Shown in pieces: positions 24,001 to 32,817 of a stretch of DNA of 47,453 nt. Within the stretch, counting starts at the first letter, position 1; every line of letters begins with the position of its first letter. The DNA is from Comamonas sp. (GTDB lineage: Bacteria > Pseudomonadota > Gammaproteobacteria > Burkholderiales > Burkholderiaceae_C), in NCBI GenBank assembly GCA_015478895.1, contig JADMKK010000058.1:7835-55287 (forward strand), read 5' to 3'. The translations under genes were made by a program, and so were the position numbers. Below the pieces are notes generated by a model. It saw only the letters and a list, made by a program, of their open reading frames with translations, ran no database searches and was not told the DNA's origin.

Positions 24001-26986
24001 CGATGTTGCCCTTGCCGTCTTGGGCGGAGACGATCAGCTCCACCTCACCGGCTTCGACCACCTGCACCTCACACAACAGCAAACCCCGGGCATCGCTTTT
24101 GCCGCTGCACACCTCGCCCAAATCTTTGCTGCTGCGCTGGTTGTCATAGCTGTAGAACCCGCCCACCAGGCGCTTGCGCGTGGTGGTGGTGGTGTGGTGC
24201 ACCGCCTGCACTTTGAGCGGCACGCCCACTTGTGGGTTACCTTGCGCATCGACAGCCACGGCCTGCATGCGCATCTTGCGGTTGACTGACATCCAGCCCT
24301 CGGTGCGCATGCCTGCCAACACTGCCGCAGGCCACAGGCTGTGCGTGCTGCGCAGGGTCTGGATTTCGCCGTTGGGGTCGGCAAAACTGGCTTCCAGCAC
24401 CAAGCTTTGCGGAACCTTCACCGCCGGCAATGCCGGCAGTTGCACTTGGCCATGTCCTTGGGCGTCCAGCGTCAGCGGCACTTTGTCGGCGACCAGCTGC
24501 GCACCATCGCTGCTGGCTTCGCTGTCGCGGTCGACCTGCTCTGGCGCACGCGGTGCGCGAAAGCTGTAGCCGTTCCAGCGTTCAAAATCCACACTGCGTT
24601 CGCGCAGCAAAGCACTCACTTGCACCTTATGGCCATTGGCTGCGCCACCGTTGATGAAGTTCAGGTCGACCGCCACCGGCAAGGCTTTAGGCTGCACCAA
24701 AGCGCCCTGATTCACTGGCTGAACACTGCCTTGGAAGACCGGCAGGCGAAAGGCCTCGACGCGAAACTCTCCCGACTGCATCACCCGCTGACCGCCATCC
24801 GCGCTATCCGCCCAGCGCAGCTCCACCGTATACAGCCCCAGCTTGGCTGCGGCTGGCACGGTAAAAACGTTGGTGGCATTGCGCCCGCCGTTGTGTGTGG
24901 CGCTCCACTGCACGGGCTGTTGGTATTGCTGGCTGCTGCCCACATGGGTGATGACCTGCTGCACCGGCCAGCTTTGCGGCAAGGCCAAACCTTGCGCGTT
25001 TTGGCTGCGCACAAAATGCTTCATCGACACCGCCTCGCCCACGCGCACCAAATTGCGGTCGAATACGGTGTGTGCCACCAATTCCGGCTCGTTGCCCCAG
25101 GCGGTGGGCAGGTTAAAGCGCCACGGCTCAATGCCGCGCTGCCAGTCGCTCCAGACAAAAGCCATGTCTTCCACGCCTTGGTCGCTGTGGCGTGCGCTGA
25201 CCATCCACTGGCCGCTGCCTTCATGCCCATCACAGTGCGGTATCGCTTTGTTCACCTCAGCCAGCAAGAGCACGCCTTGTGCATCGGTGTTGCCCGAGGC
25301 GTGCACCTCGCCACGGCAATCCGACACTTGCACTTTGGCACCCGCCACAGGCTGGCCTTTGTCCAATGACGTCACCCACACCGCCGAGCCTTCGCGCCCC
25401 AGCTTCAGGTGGACGGCCAAATTGGTCACCAAGACCGAAGTGCGCACAAACATGCTGCGCTGCGCACCCAGGCGCTCATCCAGCAGCGCCGAACCCAGGC
25501 GGGGAGATTCGGCCTCCAACACATGAAAGCCCGGTGTGCTCAAAGGAATGCCTACCACCTCAAAAGGCCGGGGGTCACCGTCTTGGGACTTGGGCAGACT
25601 CAATGCCTGCACTCCTGCCTGACCTTGCAGCAGCGACACCGTGCGCGCAGCCAGTGAATCGCCCTCCTCATCATCTAGCCGTGCTGGCAAACGCGCTTTG
25701 ACTTCGCGCTGCGCATCTTTGCGGCTGACCCAGCTGCGGTCATAGCGCTGCACCAGATCCCACCAGCGAATGATGTCGGCATCGCTGCCCACCCGCAGGT
25801 CGCGCACCTGTGCTGCGGCCCCATCCGTCGAGCCATCCAGGGCTTCGACTTTGCGCACGGTCACGGGCAAGATGGCCGTGCCTTCTGGGCCTTCGGCAAA
25901 GCGCTCCAACACGCCAAAGGGTGCGGCGGCAAATTTGAGCAGCGGTGGCGTCTCGCCCATGGCTACCGCCATGGGAAAAGTGCTGGCATTGGCCAGCGTG
26001 CGCCCGGCATCGTCCTGGAATTTTTCCGGCAGCACCAGCTGGTATTTGGCCCCAGGCTCAAACGGCGCTTTAAAGCGCACTTGGCTGAACGTGTCTTGAC
26101 TGTCTTTATCCAGCACGGGTGCTATCTTTTTGCCATTGAGCAGCAAGTGGGTTTGCTCGGCCTGCGCTTGCGTGACTGGCGCGGTAAATGACAGCATCAG
26201 ATCTCGGATCGGCAGGCAGCCTGCATTGGCACGCTCACGCTGGCACTGCAGTTCTGCGGTGAATGCCTCACGCACCTGAAAGTCCAGGGCCTTGGCCGTT
26301 TTATTGGTGACTCCGTTGGCCATTTGCACGCCAGCGCCATACACCAACTGCATGCTGCTGCCTGCGGTCAATCGGCGGTTGCATTCCAGCACGGCATAGT
26401 GCCCTTTGCCGTCGATGTCCAGGGCTTTCAACAGATTTTGCGTGGCCGCTTCATCCAGCAGCCGTACCGGTATGCGCTCGCCCAGATCCTGCGCTTTGCA
26501 GTACACGTGCTGCTGCAGGCTGTCTGCTGTGGCGGCACCATTGAGCTGCAACACAAAGGTCTGCGCTTCATCAATGGGCGCATAGCTGCTGGGCCAGGTC
26601 TGGATCACAGCAGGCCCGGAAACTTCAAACTGATAGCTACCTGCCCCCGCCAATGCTTGGCCTGAAGGTGTTTTGAATGATTTTTCGATGTGCAGGTTGC
26701 AGCGAGTTCCTGCCGGAAGATGCTGTTCGAACTGCCACACCCACTCCCGCGCACCATTCCAGCGCCCAGTACCTTGGCCGATGGGTTCAGGGGCGCACTG
26801 CACGCGCACAGGAGCTGTGGCCTGTGCATTGCCTAAGCGGACAGCGTCAGCATCGGTTTGTACAACCACCTGCTGCACCTCGCTCACGCTGCCTTGGGGT
26901 GTTACTTGCGCAATTGATACCGCATAAGCAGAACCGCCAACACTGGCTCCTGCGGCCAAGATGGCCCACAACCAATTCGAACGCAT
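21086..26986 (-). CDS. Bacterial alpha-2-macroglobulin with thioester (periplasmic protease trap)
   Basis: This 1966-residue protein should trap proteases in the periplasm: cleavage of a bait segment exposes a Cys-Gln thioester that binds the attacker. The thioester motif CLEQ is intact at 1481-1484 within YPYACLEQTVGKAIG. A Gly-rich stretch (PGGGGGQG, about residue 1245) lies in the likely bait region, followed by the A2M block LNDALTSFTIVAVADD. The N-terminus is an ordinary signal peptide ending AYA; no lipobox is present, unlike E. coli YfhM, and the protein is about 300 residues longer. The ATG at 26986 is chosen because the signal peptide begins there. Its usual partner pbpC lies about 4 kb downstream. 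The yciI gene follows closely. Confidence 0.95.
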   Translation of the reverse strand: MRSNWLWAILAAGASVGGSAYAVSIAQVTPQGSVSEVQQVVVQTDADAVRLGNAQATAPVRVQCAPEPIGQGTGRWNGAREWVWQFEQHLPAGTRCNLHIEKSFKTPSGQALAGAGSYQFEVSGPAVIQTWPSSYAPIDEAQTFVLQLNGAATADSLQQHVYCKAQDLGERIPVRLLDEAATQNLLKALDIDGKGHYAVLECNRRLTAGSSMQLVYGAGVQMANGVTNKTAKALDFQVREAFTAELQCQRERANAGCLPIRDLMLSFTAPVTQAQAEQTHLLLNGKKIAPVLDKDSQDTFSQVRFKAPFEPGAKYQLVLPEKFQDDAGRTLANASTFPMAVAMGETPPLLKFAAAPFGVLERFAEGPEGTAILPVTVRKVEALDGSTDGAAAQVRDLRVGSDADIIRWWDLVQRYDRSWVSRKDAQREVKARLPARLDDEEGDSLAARTVSLLQGQAGVQALSLPKSQDGDPRPFEVVGIPLSTPGFHVLEAESPRLGSALLDERLGAQRSMFVRTSVLVTNLAVHLKLGREGSAVWVTSLDKGQPVAGAKVQVSDCRGEVHASGNTDAQGVLLLAEVNKAIPHCDGHEGSGQWMVSARHSDQGVEDMAFVWSDWQRGIEPWRFNLPTAWGNEPELVAHTVFDRNLVRVGEAVSMKHFVRSQNAQGLALPQSWPVQQVITHVGSSQQYQQPVQWSATHNGGRNATNVFTVPAAAKLGLYTVELRWADSADGGQRVMQSGEFRVEAFRLPVFQGSVQPVNQGALVQPKALPVAVDLNFINGGAANGHKVQVSALLRERSVDFERWNGYSFRAPRAPEQVDRDSEASSDGAQLVADKVPLTLDAQGHGQVQLPALPAVKVPQSLVLEASFADPNGEIQTLRSTHSLWPAAVLAGMRTEGWMSVNRKMRMQAVAVDAQGNPQVGVPLKVQAVHHTTTTTRKRLVGGFYSYDNQRSSKDLGEVCSGKSDARGLLLCEVQVVEAGEVELIVSAQDGKGNIARAADTVWVTGQGELWFGGQDHDRMDVLAEKTSYAPGDTAKLQVRMPFREAMAWVTIEREGVLHTQVMQLEGKDPTIELPVQAGWGPNVFVSVLALRGRLYEVPWYSFFTWGYQAPRQWWNAFWYGGKEYAAPTAMVDLSKPAFRLGVAELQVQDRTHQLNVEVKADKANYQIREKAKVTIRATLPNGKPAANAEVAVAAVDKALLELSPNRSWDLRAAMWQRRSWAVDTATAQMEIVGRRHYGRKAAAPGGGGGQGAPTRELLDTLLLWNPKVQLDAQGQAVVEVPLNDALTSFTIVAVADDGVQRFGTGSADIRTSQDLQVISGLPPVVREGDQFRAMLTVRNSTDQSMHIQLQPQATGVELAAQKLELPAQSARELTWDVTVPASLAQAAQGEWQWQLEAHDSKTGAKDALAFTQRVLPAVPLAVQQATLQQIDGHWEQALEWPGNAVPGKGGVRLTFSDKLTDPVQGVPGLRDWWAAYPYACLEQTVGKAIGLNDVALWQRTMAQLPTYLDDDGLAMYFPPQDSRRAQGSDTLTAHLLAVHHSVQSLDQRMQLPAAEKARMESGLIAFVEGRIERQHWSPRQDLDVRKLSAIAALAVSGKARPAMLESIRIAPQEWPTHAVIDWLRILQQTPQVPAHEERLQEAQQVLKTRLSYTGSQMGFSTEAQDQWWWLMQSAEVNVARLLLTTLDSSDWEAERTRLVTGLLARQKQGSWGTTTANTWAGLALRQFSRRYERDAVTGNTTALLGTATQSVDWDAPVAPAAVSQALPPGSATATAPPSERSVFLPWGERRMGQLNVQHSGTGKPWVAFQSIAAVPRTQPLNAGYALKKTVTAVQAANSGNWQRGDVVRVRLQVNASADMTWVALSDPIPAGATILGNGLGRDSEVAQQGEGTGSEGAWPAFVERGQDSYRVYWDYLPKGTSVVEYTVRLNNAGDFALPPTRAEALYAPEMFGELPNARWKVATPP

Positions 26987-27103
26987 GGAGAGCCTTTGAT
27001 GATGGAGTCTTGGAATGGCGCTTAGCCTAGCACTGCACTTAGAGCAGCTCAATCAGACAGCACTGCATTTTCTGCAGACCAAAAAAACCGCAGCACAACG
27101 CAT

Positions 27104-27123
27104 ACGGCTTTGAAAGAAGCCGT
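27104..27123 (-). terminator. Weak terminator-like hairpin after the Bug-receptor gene
   Basis: ACGGCTT / AAGCCGT form a seven-bp stem around six bases, ten bases after the stop of the gene at 27133. The nearest T-run on the minus strand (27071-27077) is about 27 bases further on, so this is not a classical terminator. Confidence 0.35.
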
Positions 27124-27132
27124 CACCGTGGC

Positions 27133-28128
27133 TTATTGCGGCTTGAATCCACTGTCTTCAATGATGCGCTTCCACACGCCGGTATAGGCCTGTTCACGCT
27201 GGTGCAACTGCTGGGGAGTCATGGTTTCAACCACCAGACCGATGTCTTCCAGCTGCTGGCGAATGCCCGGCTCTTGCACGCTGTGCGCCAAAGCTGTGGC
27301 AAAGCGCTGCGTAAAAGCGGCAGGTACACCTTTGGGGGCATAAATGCCGTAGTACGGCATATCTTCCAGACCCTTCATGCCCAGCTCAGAGAAGGTCGGC
27401 ACTTCCAGCAAAAGCGGCTGGCGCTGACCACCCAGCACGGCCAGCACACGCAGCTTGCCGGTCTTGTGATAGTTCACGAAATCCTGAACCGATCCCACTC
27501 CCGCCTCAATCTGGCGGCCCAACATGTCACCAATCATGGGGCCGCTGCCCTTATAAGGGGCAGAAATCAAATCCAGTTGATAGCGGCTGGCGAGCTGCTT
27601 GACCAGAAACTCTGGCGTGGAGGCCGGCGCAGGAATGCCCACGGCGCTGCGTCCACCGGCATCTTGGCGCACCCATTGCAGATATTCGCCAAACGTCTTG
27701 GCCGGATGCGACGCCGGCACGGCAAACGTATTCACAAACGAAGCAAATCCACCGACGGGCTCAAAGTCCTGCGCCGGCACAAAACCTGCATGGCGTACCA
27801 CCTGCGGCAAGATGGAAATGGTGTGGTCGTGCGTCAAAAAAAGCGTGTTGCCATCCGCTGGCGAGGCTTTGAGCTGCTGCGCCGCAATCTGCCCGCCTGC
27901 GCCGGGTTTGTTCTCAATGATGACGGTACGCCCTAAGCGCTGGCTCAGGGGCTCTTGCAGCAACCGTGCAATCACATCCGTGCCGCCTCCTGGAGGAAAG
28001 CCCACCAGAATGCGCAGGGGTCGCTCTGAAGCCCACGCCCCACTCCAACCACCAACGCTGGCACCAGCCAGTACTGCAGCTTGCGTAGCAGTTTGGGCGA
28101 GGAATCGACGTCGTGAGGGATAGGTCAC
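27133..28128 (-). CDS. Bug/TctC-family periplasmic solute-binding protein
   Basis: A 331-residue extracytoplasmic receptor of the tripartite tricarboxylate transporter (Bug) family. It has an Arg-rich, possibly Tat-type signal (SRRRFLAQT...SGAWA), then ILVGFPPGGGTDVIARLLQ, IIENKPGAGGQIAAQQL, YKGSGPMIGDMLGRQIEAG and VPTFSELGM, all typical. A GTG at 28128 is taken as start because GGAG lies six bases upstream; an ATG at 28173 has no such site. Ligands in the family are small carboxylates and similar compounds; none can be assigned. No tctA or tctB is nearby, as is common for these expanded Burkholderiales receptors. It follows argH on the same strand, beyond a terminator. Confidence 0.92.
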   Translation of the reverse strand: MTYPSRRRFLAQTATQAAVLAGASVGGWSGAWASERPLRILVGFPPGGGTDVIARLLQEPLSQRLGRTVIIENKPGAGGQIAAQQLKASPADGNTLFLTHDHTISILPQVVRHAGFVPAQDFEPVGGFASFVNTFAVPASHPAKTFGEYLQWVRQDAGGRSAVGIPAPASTPEFLVKQLASRYQLDLISAPYKGSGPMIGDMLGRQIEAGVGSVQDFVNYHKTGKLRVLAVLGGQRQPLLLEVPTFSELGMKGLEDMPYYGIYAPKGVPAAFTQRFATALAHSVQEPGIRQQLEDIGLVVETMTPQQLHQREQAYTGVWKRIIEDSGFKPQ

Positions 28129-28276
28129 AAATTGCTCCAGGAGTGAAAAGAAGAAAAAGCCATACACGGCCATCTGCCAGCCTACCGGATAAAATCCTCA
28201 AAAAATGATGGAAAACCCAACCATTCGCGATACACCTAATCGCCAAAAAATCAACACTTTCAGCACACTGGCAACG

Positions 28277-28302
28277 AAAAAGGGACGCCGAGGCGTCCCT
28301 TT
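28277..28302 (-). terminator. Rho-independent terminator downstream of argH
   Basis: The stem AAAGGGACGC / GCGTCCCTTT with loop CGAG is followed on the minus strand by further T. It begins 33 bases after the argH stop. Confidence 0.88.
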
Positions 28303-28334
28303 GATGCGCAGACCAACCGCGCTGGCGATGGTAT

Positions 28335-29792
28335 TTATGCCAGACGCGCGCGGTGTTTCGCCAACTGGATACGCACTTGCGCAGGAGCTGTGCCGCCCAA
28401 GGTGTTGCGCGCATTGAGTGAGCCTTCCAGGCTCAGCACCTCAAAGACATCAGCCTCAACGTTCGGATTGAACGACTGCAGCTCTTCCAGTGGCAGCTCG
28501 CTCAGATCCACGCCCTTGGCAGTGGCCAGCTTCACGGCATGCGCCACGGTTTCATGGGCATCACGGAAAGGCAGACCCTTTTTGACCAGGTAATCGGCCA
28601 GATCGGTGGCTGTGGCGTAGCCCTTCAGCGCGGCAGCGCGCATGTTGGCGGCATTTACGGTAATACCGCCTTCCTTGGCGCCCGTGGCGGAGTTGATTTG
28701 GCCGCCCATCATTTCCGCAAAGATACGCAGCGTGTCCTTCAAGGTATCCACGGTATCAAACAGCGGCTCCTTGTCTTCCTGGTTGTCTTTGTTGTAGGCC
28801 AGTGGCTGGCCCTTCATCAAAGTAATCAGGCCCATCAGATGGCCGACCACACGGCCGGTCTTGCCACGCGCCAGCTCGGGCACATCGGGGTTTTTCTTCT
28901 GCGGCATGATCGACGAGCCAGTGGTAAAACGATCCGCAATCTTGATAAAGCCAAAGTTCTGGCTCATCCAGATGATCAGCTCTTCGGACAGGCGCGAAAT
29001 GTGCACCATGCACAGCGAAGCGGCCGCAGAGAATTCAATCGCAAAATCGCGGTCCGACACGCCATCGAGCGAGTTTTGGCACACGCCTTCCATGCCCAAG
29101 GTTTTCGCCACGCGCTCGCGGTCCAGCGGGTATGTGGTGCCTGCCAGCGCGGCAGAGCCCAAAGGCAGCACGTTGACGCGTTTGCGCACGTCCAGCATGC
29201 GCTCAGCATCGCGCTTGAACATCTCCACATAGGCCAGCATGTGGTGGCCAAAGCTCACGGGTTGCGCCACTTGCAGGTGGGTAAAGCCCGGCAAGATCAC
29301 TCCCACATTCTTTTCTGCTACTTCCACCAGCGACAGCTGCAATTCTTTGAGCAGCCCTTCGATCAAGTCAATCTCATCGCGCAACCACAGGCGCACGTCG
29401 GTAGCGACTTGGTCGTTGCGGCTGCGACCGGTGTGCAGGCGCTTGCCGGCATCGCCCACCAAAGCCGTCAAGCGTGCTTCGATATTCAGGTGCACATCCT
29501 CCAAATCCAGCTTCCAATCGAAAGCGCCGGATTCAATTTCTTGCTTGATCTGCGCCATGCCTTTTTGAATGGCGGCGTAGTCGTCCTGGCCGATCACGCC
29601 TTGCGCAGCCAGCATCTCCGCGTGCGCCAAGCTGCCTGTGATGTCGGCCTTCCACATGCGGTTGTCAAAGAAAACGCTGGAGGTATAGCGCTTGACCAAG
29701 TCACTCATGGGCTCAGAAAACAAAGCAGACCACGCCTGCGCCTTGGTATCGAGCTGGTTGTGGGACGGCTGGGTGGTGGTGTTATCAGACAT
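28335..29792 (-). CDS. argH: Argininosuccinate lyase
   Basis: ArgH splits argininosuccinate into arginine and fumarate, the last step of arginine synthesis. The 485-residue protein has the fumarase/aspartase superfamily blocks: the [16 protein letters not shown] motif, [14 protein letters not shown], and the signature loop [12 protein letters not shown] carrying the catalytic Ser. The start MSDNTTTQ at 29792 is preferred; an upstream in-frame ATG adds 36 residues that overlap the divergent kinase gene. The first 15 residues are a Thr/Gln/Ser-rich extension. It is divergent from algZ, with 52 bases between the starts. The argH - algZ - algR neighbourhood is also known from pseudomonads. Confidence 0.97.
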   Translation of the reverse strand: MSDNTTTQPSHNQLDTKAQAWSALFSEPMSDLVKRYTSSVFFDNRMWKADITGSLAHAEMLAAQGVIGQDDYAAIQKGMAQIKQEIESGAFDWKLDLEDVHLNIEARLTALVGDAGKRLHTGRSRNDQVATDVRLWLRDEIDLIEGLLKELQLSLVEVAEKNVGVILPGFTHLQVAQPVSFGHHMLAYVEMFKRDAERMLDVRKRVNVLPLGSAALAGTTYPLDRERVAKTLGMEGVCQNSLDGVSDRDFAIEFSAAASLCMVHISRLSEELIIWMSQNFGFIKIADRFTTGSSIMPQKKNPDVPELARGKTGRVVGHLMGLITLMKGQPLAYNKDNQEDKEPLFDTVDTLKDTLRIFAEMMGGQINSATGAKEGGITVNAANMRAAALKGYATATDLADYLVKKGLPFRDAHETVAHAVKLATAKGVDLSELPLEELQSFNPNVEADVFEVLSLEGSLNARNTLGGTAPAQVRIQLAKHRARLA

Positions 29793-29844
29793 GGCAGGGC
29801 AGAATTTCCAGAAATGACAGACACCCGGAACATCCGGATGCCCT

Positions 29845-30924
29845 ATGCACAAGCCGCAAATTTTATCGAGCCAAACGCCCTTTGCCGAATCTTCGGGCAC
29901 GACAACCCCTCAACCTGGTTCAACGCCTCCTGTCTTCATCTTTGACGCCTGCCATCTGGGTGTCGTTTTGCGCGCAGTTCTGGGCGTTGAAGTTGCCTTG
30001 GCTGTGGCTGCGCTTTATACAAGCGCCAGCTTTACCGACTGGCTTTTGCAGACGGCATGGCTGACCAGCGGCGGCTTGCCCGGCACCTTGGTCTGGCTGC
30101 TGATGGCCTGCAGCCTGAAGTCGGTACTGCACCGCATGAAGACGTCCCATCAATACGCCATAGGTATGGCACTGGGCATGGCGGCTGGTCTTTACGCTAC
30201 AGGAATGATGTATCTGACGGGAGAGGTACAGCACATGCATTGGGCCGCCAATGCACTAACAGGTGGTGTTTTGGCAGCGGTATTGATCGGTTATCTGGTG
30301 CTGCGCGCCCGGGGCACGGTTCCGGCGGCAACTTCTGCGCAGCTGGCAGTGCTCCAGGCACGCATTCGTCCGCACTTCTTGTTCAACGCGCTTAACAGTG
30401 CCGTCGCTTTGGTGCGCGAGGAGCCCTCCAAAGCGGAGCGTCTGCTGGAAGATTTGAGCGATCTTTTTCGTGCTGCTTTACAAGATCTGCACAGCACCAT
30501 TCCCTTGCATGAAGAAATCGAACTGGCCAAACGCTATCTGGACATTGAGCAAATTCGCTTTGGCGAAAGACTGCAGGTGGAGTGGGTTCTCGACCCTTGC
30601 ACGATGCATGTTGGTTTGCCACCACTCCTGCTACAGCCCTTGGTTGAAAACGCTGTCAAACATGGGGTGGAACCCTCAGAGGGTGGTGCAAAAGTAACGA
30701 TCTCCGTCAAATCGCTCTCGAATAAATTCATTTTGTTACGAGTGACCAATACACTGAATCCAACGAGACACATTGGGGACATCCCTTCTCTCTCCAAAGG
30801 TCAGGGCATGGCTCTGGCCAATGTAGAGCGGCGTTTACAGCTACTGCATGATGTGCATGCGGAATTCAGTACAACGCAGAAAGATGGTGTCTTTGAAGTT
30901 CGAATTTGTTTACCTGCCAGTTGA
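29845..30924 (+). CDS. algZ: LytS/AlgZ-type sensor histidine kinase
   Basis: A 359-residue kinase of the HisKA_7/LytS family. A cytoplasmic N-terminus of about 30 residues precedes four predicted membrane segments (38-58, 65-90, 103-123, 137-155). The phospho-acceptor His177 lies in [16 protein letters not shown], and the ATPase part has [16 protein letters not shown]. As in other AlgZ/FimS proteins the G boxes are reduced ([14 protein letters not shown]). In Pseudomonas this kinase acts with AlgR on type IV pili and alginate; here the target is unknown. AlgR starts 32 bases after its stop, so they form one operon, divergent from argH. Confidence 0.92.
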   Translation: MHKPQILSSQTPFAESSGTTTPQPGSTPPVFIFDACHLGVVLRAVLGVEVALAVAALYTSASFTDWLLQTAWLTSGGLPGTLVWLLMACSLKSVLHRMKTSHQYAIGMALGMAAGLYATGMMYLTGEVQHMHWAANALTGGVLAAVLIGYLVLRARGTVPAATSAQLAVLQARIRPHFLFNALNSAVALVREEPSKAERLLEDLSDLFRAALQDLHSTIPLHEEIELAKRYLDIEQIRFGERLQVEWVLDPCTMHVGLPPLLLQPLVENAVKHGVEPSEGGAKVTISVKSLSNKFILLRVTNTLNPTRHIGDIPSLSKGQGMALANVERRLQLLHDVHAEFSTTQKDGVFEVRICLPAS

Positions 30925-30956
30925 ATGAAACCAATAAAGATCAACGGAGACAGAAC

Positions 30957-31742
30957 ATGCATGTACTCATCGTGGACGACGAGCTTTTGGCTCGCAACCG
31001 CTTACGCGTCCTGCTCAGTGAATGCGAGGATCCCGTTGCCCCCTTCGTAATTGATGAAGCGGCCAATGTGGCACAGGCGCATGAAGTCCTCCATCGCAGC
31101 CCCCAGCCTGTGGACCTGGTATTGCTAGACATTCAAATGCCCGGCCCCGATGGCATGGTGCTGGCCCAGACGCTGCGCAACATGACCAAGCCCCCGGCGG
31201 TGGTGTTTGTGACCGCGCACAGCATGTATGCAGCCAGCGCCTTTGAAGTCGAGGCAGTCGATTACTTAACGAAGCCTGTGCGTTTGGAGCGCTTACACCA
31301 CGCGCTGGCCAAAGTCCGGCGGTTGCGCGCCATGGATGGCGGTGCGTCAAGCAGTGAGATAGCACCGGCTATCTTGATTCGCGACCGTGGCCGCACAGAG
31401 CGGATTCCACTGCAGCAAGTGGCCTATCTCAAGGCAGAACAGAAATACGTAACGGTGCGCACTGCCTGCCGCACCTATATTTTGGACAGTTCGCTCAGTG
31501 AACTGGAAACCCGTTTCCCCAACCAGTTTCTGCGCATCCACCGTAATGCTTTGGTTCATCCTGCGCAGATACGCGTCTTGGAAAAGCATTACACCGATGA
31601 AGAAGGTGAAGGTTGGGCAGTGCGCCTGCACAGCGTGCCGGAAATTTTGCAGGTTTCGCGCCGCCAGCTGTCCAGCGTGCGGGCTGCTCTGCAAGGCATG
31701 CTACGTAAATCAGAAGCCCGAAGCCCCATCAGCATCGCTTGA
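30957..31742 (+). CDS. algR: LytTR-type response regulator, AlgR-like
   Basis: The 261-residue regulator has a receiver domain with DDE at residues 7-9, the phospho-acceptor Asp58 in LVLLDIQMPGPDG and the conserved Lys in YLTKPV, followed by a LytTR DNA-binding domain (about 150-250) with YLKAEQKYVTVRT and FLRIHRNALVHP. LytTR proteins bind direct repeats and activate transcription. The ATG at 30957 has GGAGA six bases upstream, so the earlier in-frame ATG overlapping algZ is rejected. It forms a pair with the kinase before it. In Pseudomonas hemC follows algR; here a ZIP transporter lies convergent instead, beyond a bidirectional terminator. Confidence 0.94.
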   Translation: MHVLIVDDELLARNRLRVLLSECEDPVAPFVIDEAANVAQAHEVLHRSPQPVDLVLLDIQMPGPDGMVLAQTLRNMTKPPAVVFVTAHSMYAASAFEVEAVDYLTKPVRLERLHHALAKVRRLRAMDGGASSSEIAPAILIRDRGRTERIPLQQVAYLKAEQKYVTVRTACRTYILDSSLSELETRFPNQFLRIHRNALVHPAQIRVLEKHYTDEEGEGWAVRLHSVPEILQVSRRQLSSVRAALQGMLRKSEARSPISIA

Positions 31743-31759
31743 AACCACTGCTATTTGCC

Positions 31760-31797
31760 CATAAAAAAACCGGCGCTTTGAACGCCGGTTTTTTATG
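31760..31797. terminator. Bidirectional terminator between algR and the ZIP gene
   Basis: CATAAAAAAACCGGCG and CGCCGGTTTTTTATG flank a six- to seven-base loop, with A- and T-runs on both sides. It serves the convergent algR and ZIP genes. The outer 14 bases are the same as in the terminator at 6121. Confidence 0.95.
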
Positions 31798-31810
31798 TAC
31801 CGCCTTACTT

Positions 31811-32617
31811 TTAGTGCGCATGCCCACTGTGAGCCAAGCCACTCACCACAGTGACCAAAACAATCCCTGTCACCAGCCACACGACTTGTACCAGCGATTC
31901 TTTGGCCGACAGCCTTTTTTGCAATTGAGGAATCAAGTCCGACAGCGCGACATACACAAAACTGCTGGAGGCAACCACCAAGAAATAAGGCAGCCAATCT
32001 GCCAGCGTTCCCACGAGGAAATAGCCCGTAATGCCGCCCAGTGCAGTGACCGCGCCCGCCAAAGAAACTTTGAGCACCGCCAAATTGCGGTGCTTGCTAT
32101 TGCGCAGGACAACCAGATCCCCAATGTGGTGAGGCACCTCATGGGCCAGCACTGAAACAGCGGCGATCACACCCAGACGCATATCCGCCAGAAAGGCCGA
32201 GGCAATCAAGACGCCATCACCAAAGCAATGCACGCTATCTCCGGTCAGTAATGACCAGCCGCCTTTGCTGTGGCTATGGGAGTGCGTTTCATGCTCATGG
32301 TCATGATGGTGGTGCACATGGTCATGGTGCTCATGGCCGTGGTGCCATAACTCTGCTTTGGTCAGCAAAAAGAAAAAAACCACCCCGATCAGCAGCGTCA
32401 TAAACAAATCATGCGCACTGGCTTCACTGTTGAAAGCCTCTGGCAGCAGGTGCATGAATGCTGTAGCGAGTAAGGCCCCCGCCGCCAGGCTCAGCAAGCC
32501 TTGCTGCGCCCGCGCGCTCTGGGATTTTCCCAACCCAGCTTTTAAAAGAAAGTTAGCCACCCAGACACTCCCAATACCGGAAGCCAGGGTGGCCACAATA
32601 ATGGCGACCAATGTCAT
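31811..32617 (-). CDS. ZIP-family metal transporter, LIV-1-like
   Basis: A 268-residue transporter that should import divalent metal such as zinc or manganese. Membrane segments 1-3 are followed by a very His-rich cytoplasmic loop (about 95-118, HHGHEHHDHVHHHHDH and HSHSHS). The metal sites of segments 4 and 5 are HCFGDGVLIASAF and HEVPHHIGD. This pattern is that of LIV-1-type ZIPs (HNxxDG and HExPHxxGD), except that Asn is replaced by Cys in the first motif. E. coli ZupT has a different pattern. The ATG has only a weak ribosome site. No zinc-uptake regulator site was recognised upstream. Confidence 0.92.
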   Translation of the reverse strand: MTLVAIIVATLASGIGSVWVANFLLKAGLGKSQSARAQQGLLSLAAGALLATAFMHLLPEAFNSEASAHDLFMTLLIGVVFFFLLTKAELWHHGHEHHDHVHHHHDHEHETHSHSHSKGGWSLLTGDSVHCFGDGVLIASAFLADMRLGVIAAVSVLAHEVPHHIGDLVVLRNSKHRNLAVLKVSLAGAVTALGGITGYFLVGTLADWLPYFLVVASSSFVYVALSDLIPQLQKRLSAKESLVQVVWLVTGIVLVTVVSGLAHSGHAH

Positions 32618-32817
32618 AGCAAATGTTTTTCTTGCAAGCGTTTTATGCCTGAACAGAGGTTATTTTCTCTAAAGTCACGCATCACTGTGGCTGGCTGCTG
32701 GACTGACTGAGTTACTTGCGTGGATGCTTGTAGCGCCTGCAATGAGGCAGAACTAAACAGGTTACATCAGCTGTCAAGCTTCCAAGGTCAAACGATGACG
32801 CCATCAAAGGCGCGCAT

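Noticed and set aside
22055-24289. A 744-codon plus-strand open frame inside the A2M gene
   Set aside because: It is antisense to a continuous A2M sequence with its thioester and has no family features or start signal.
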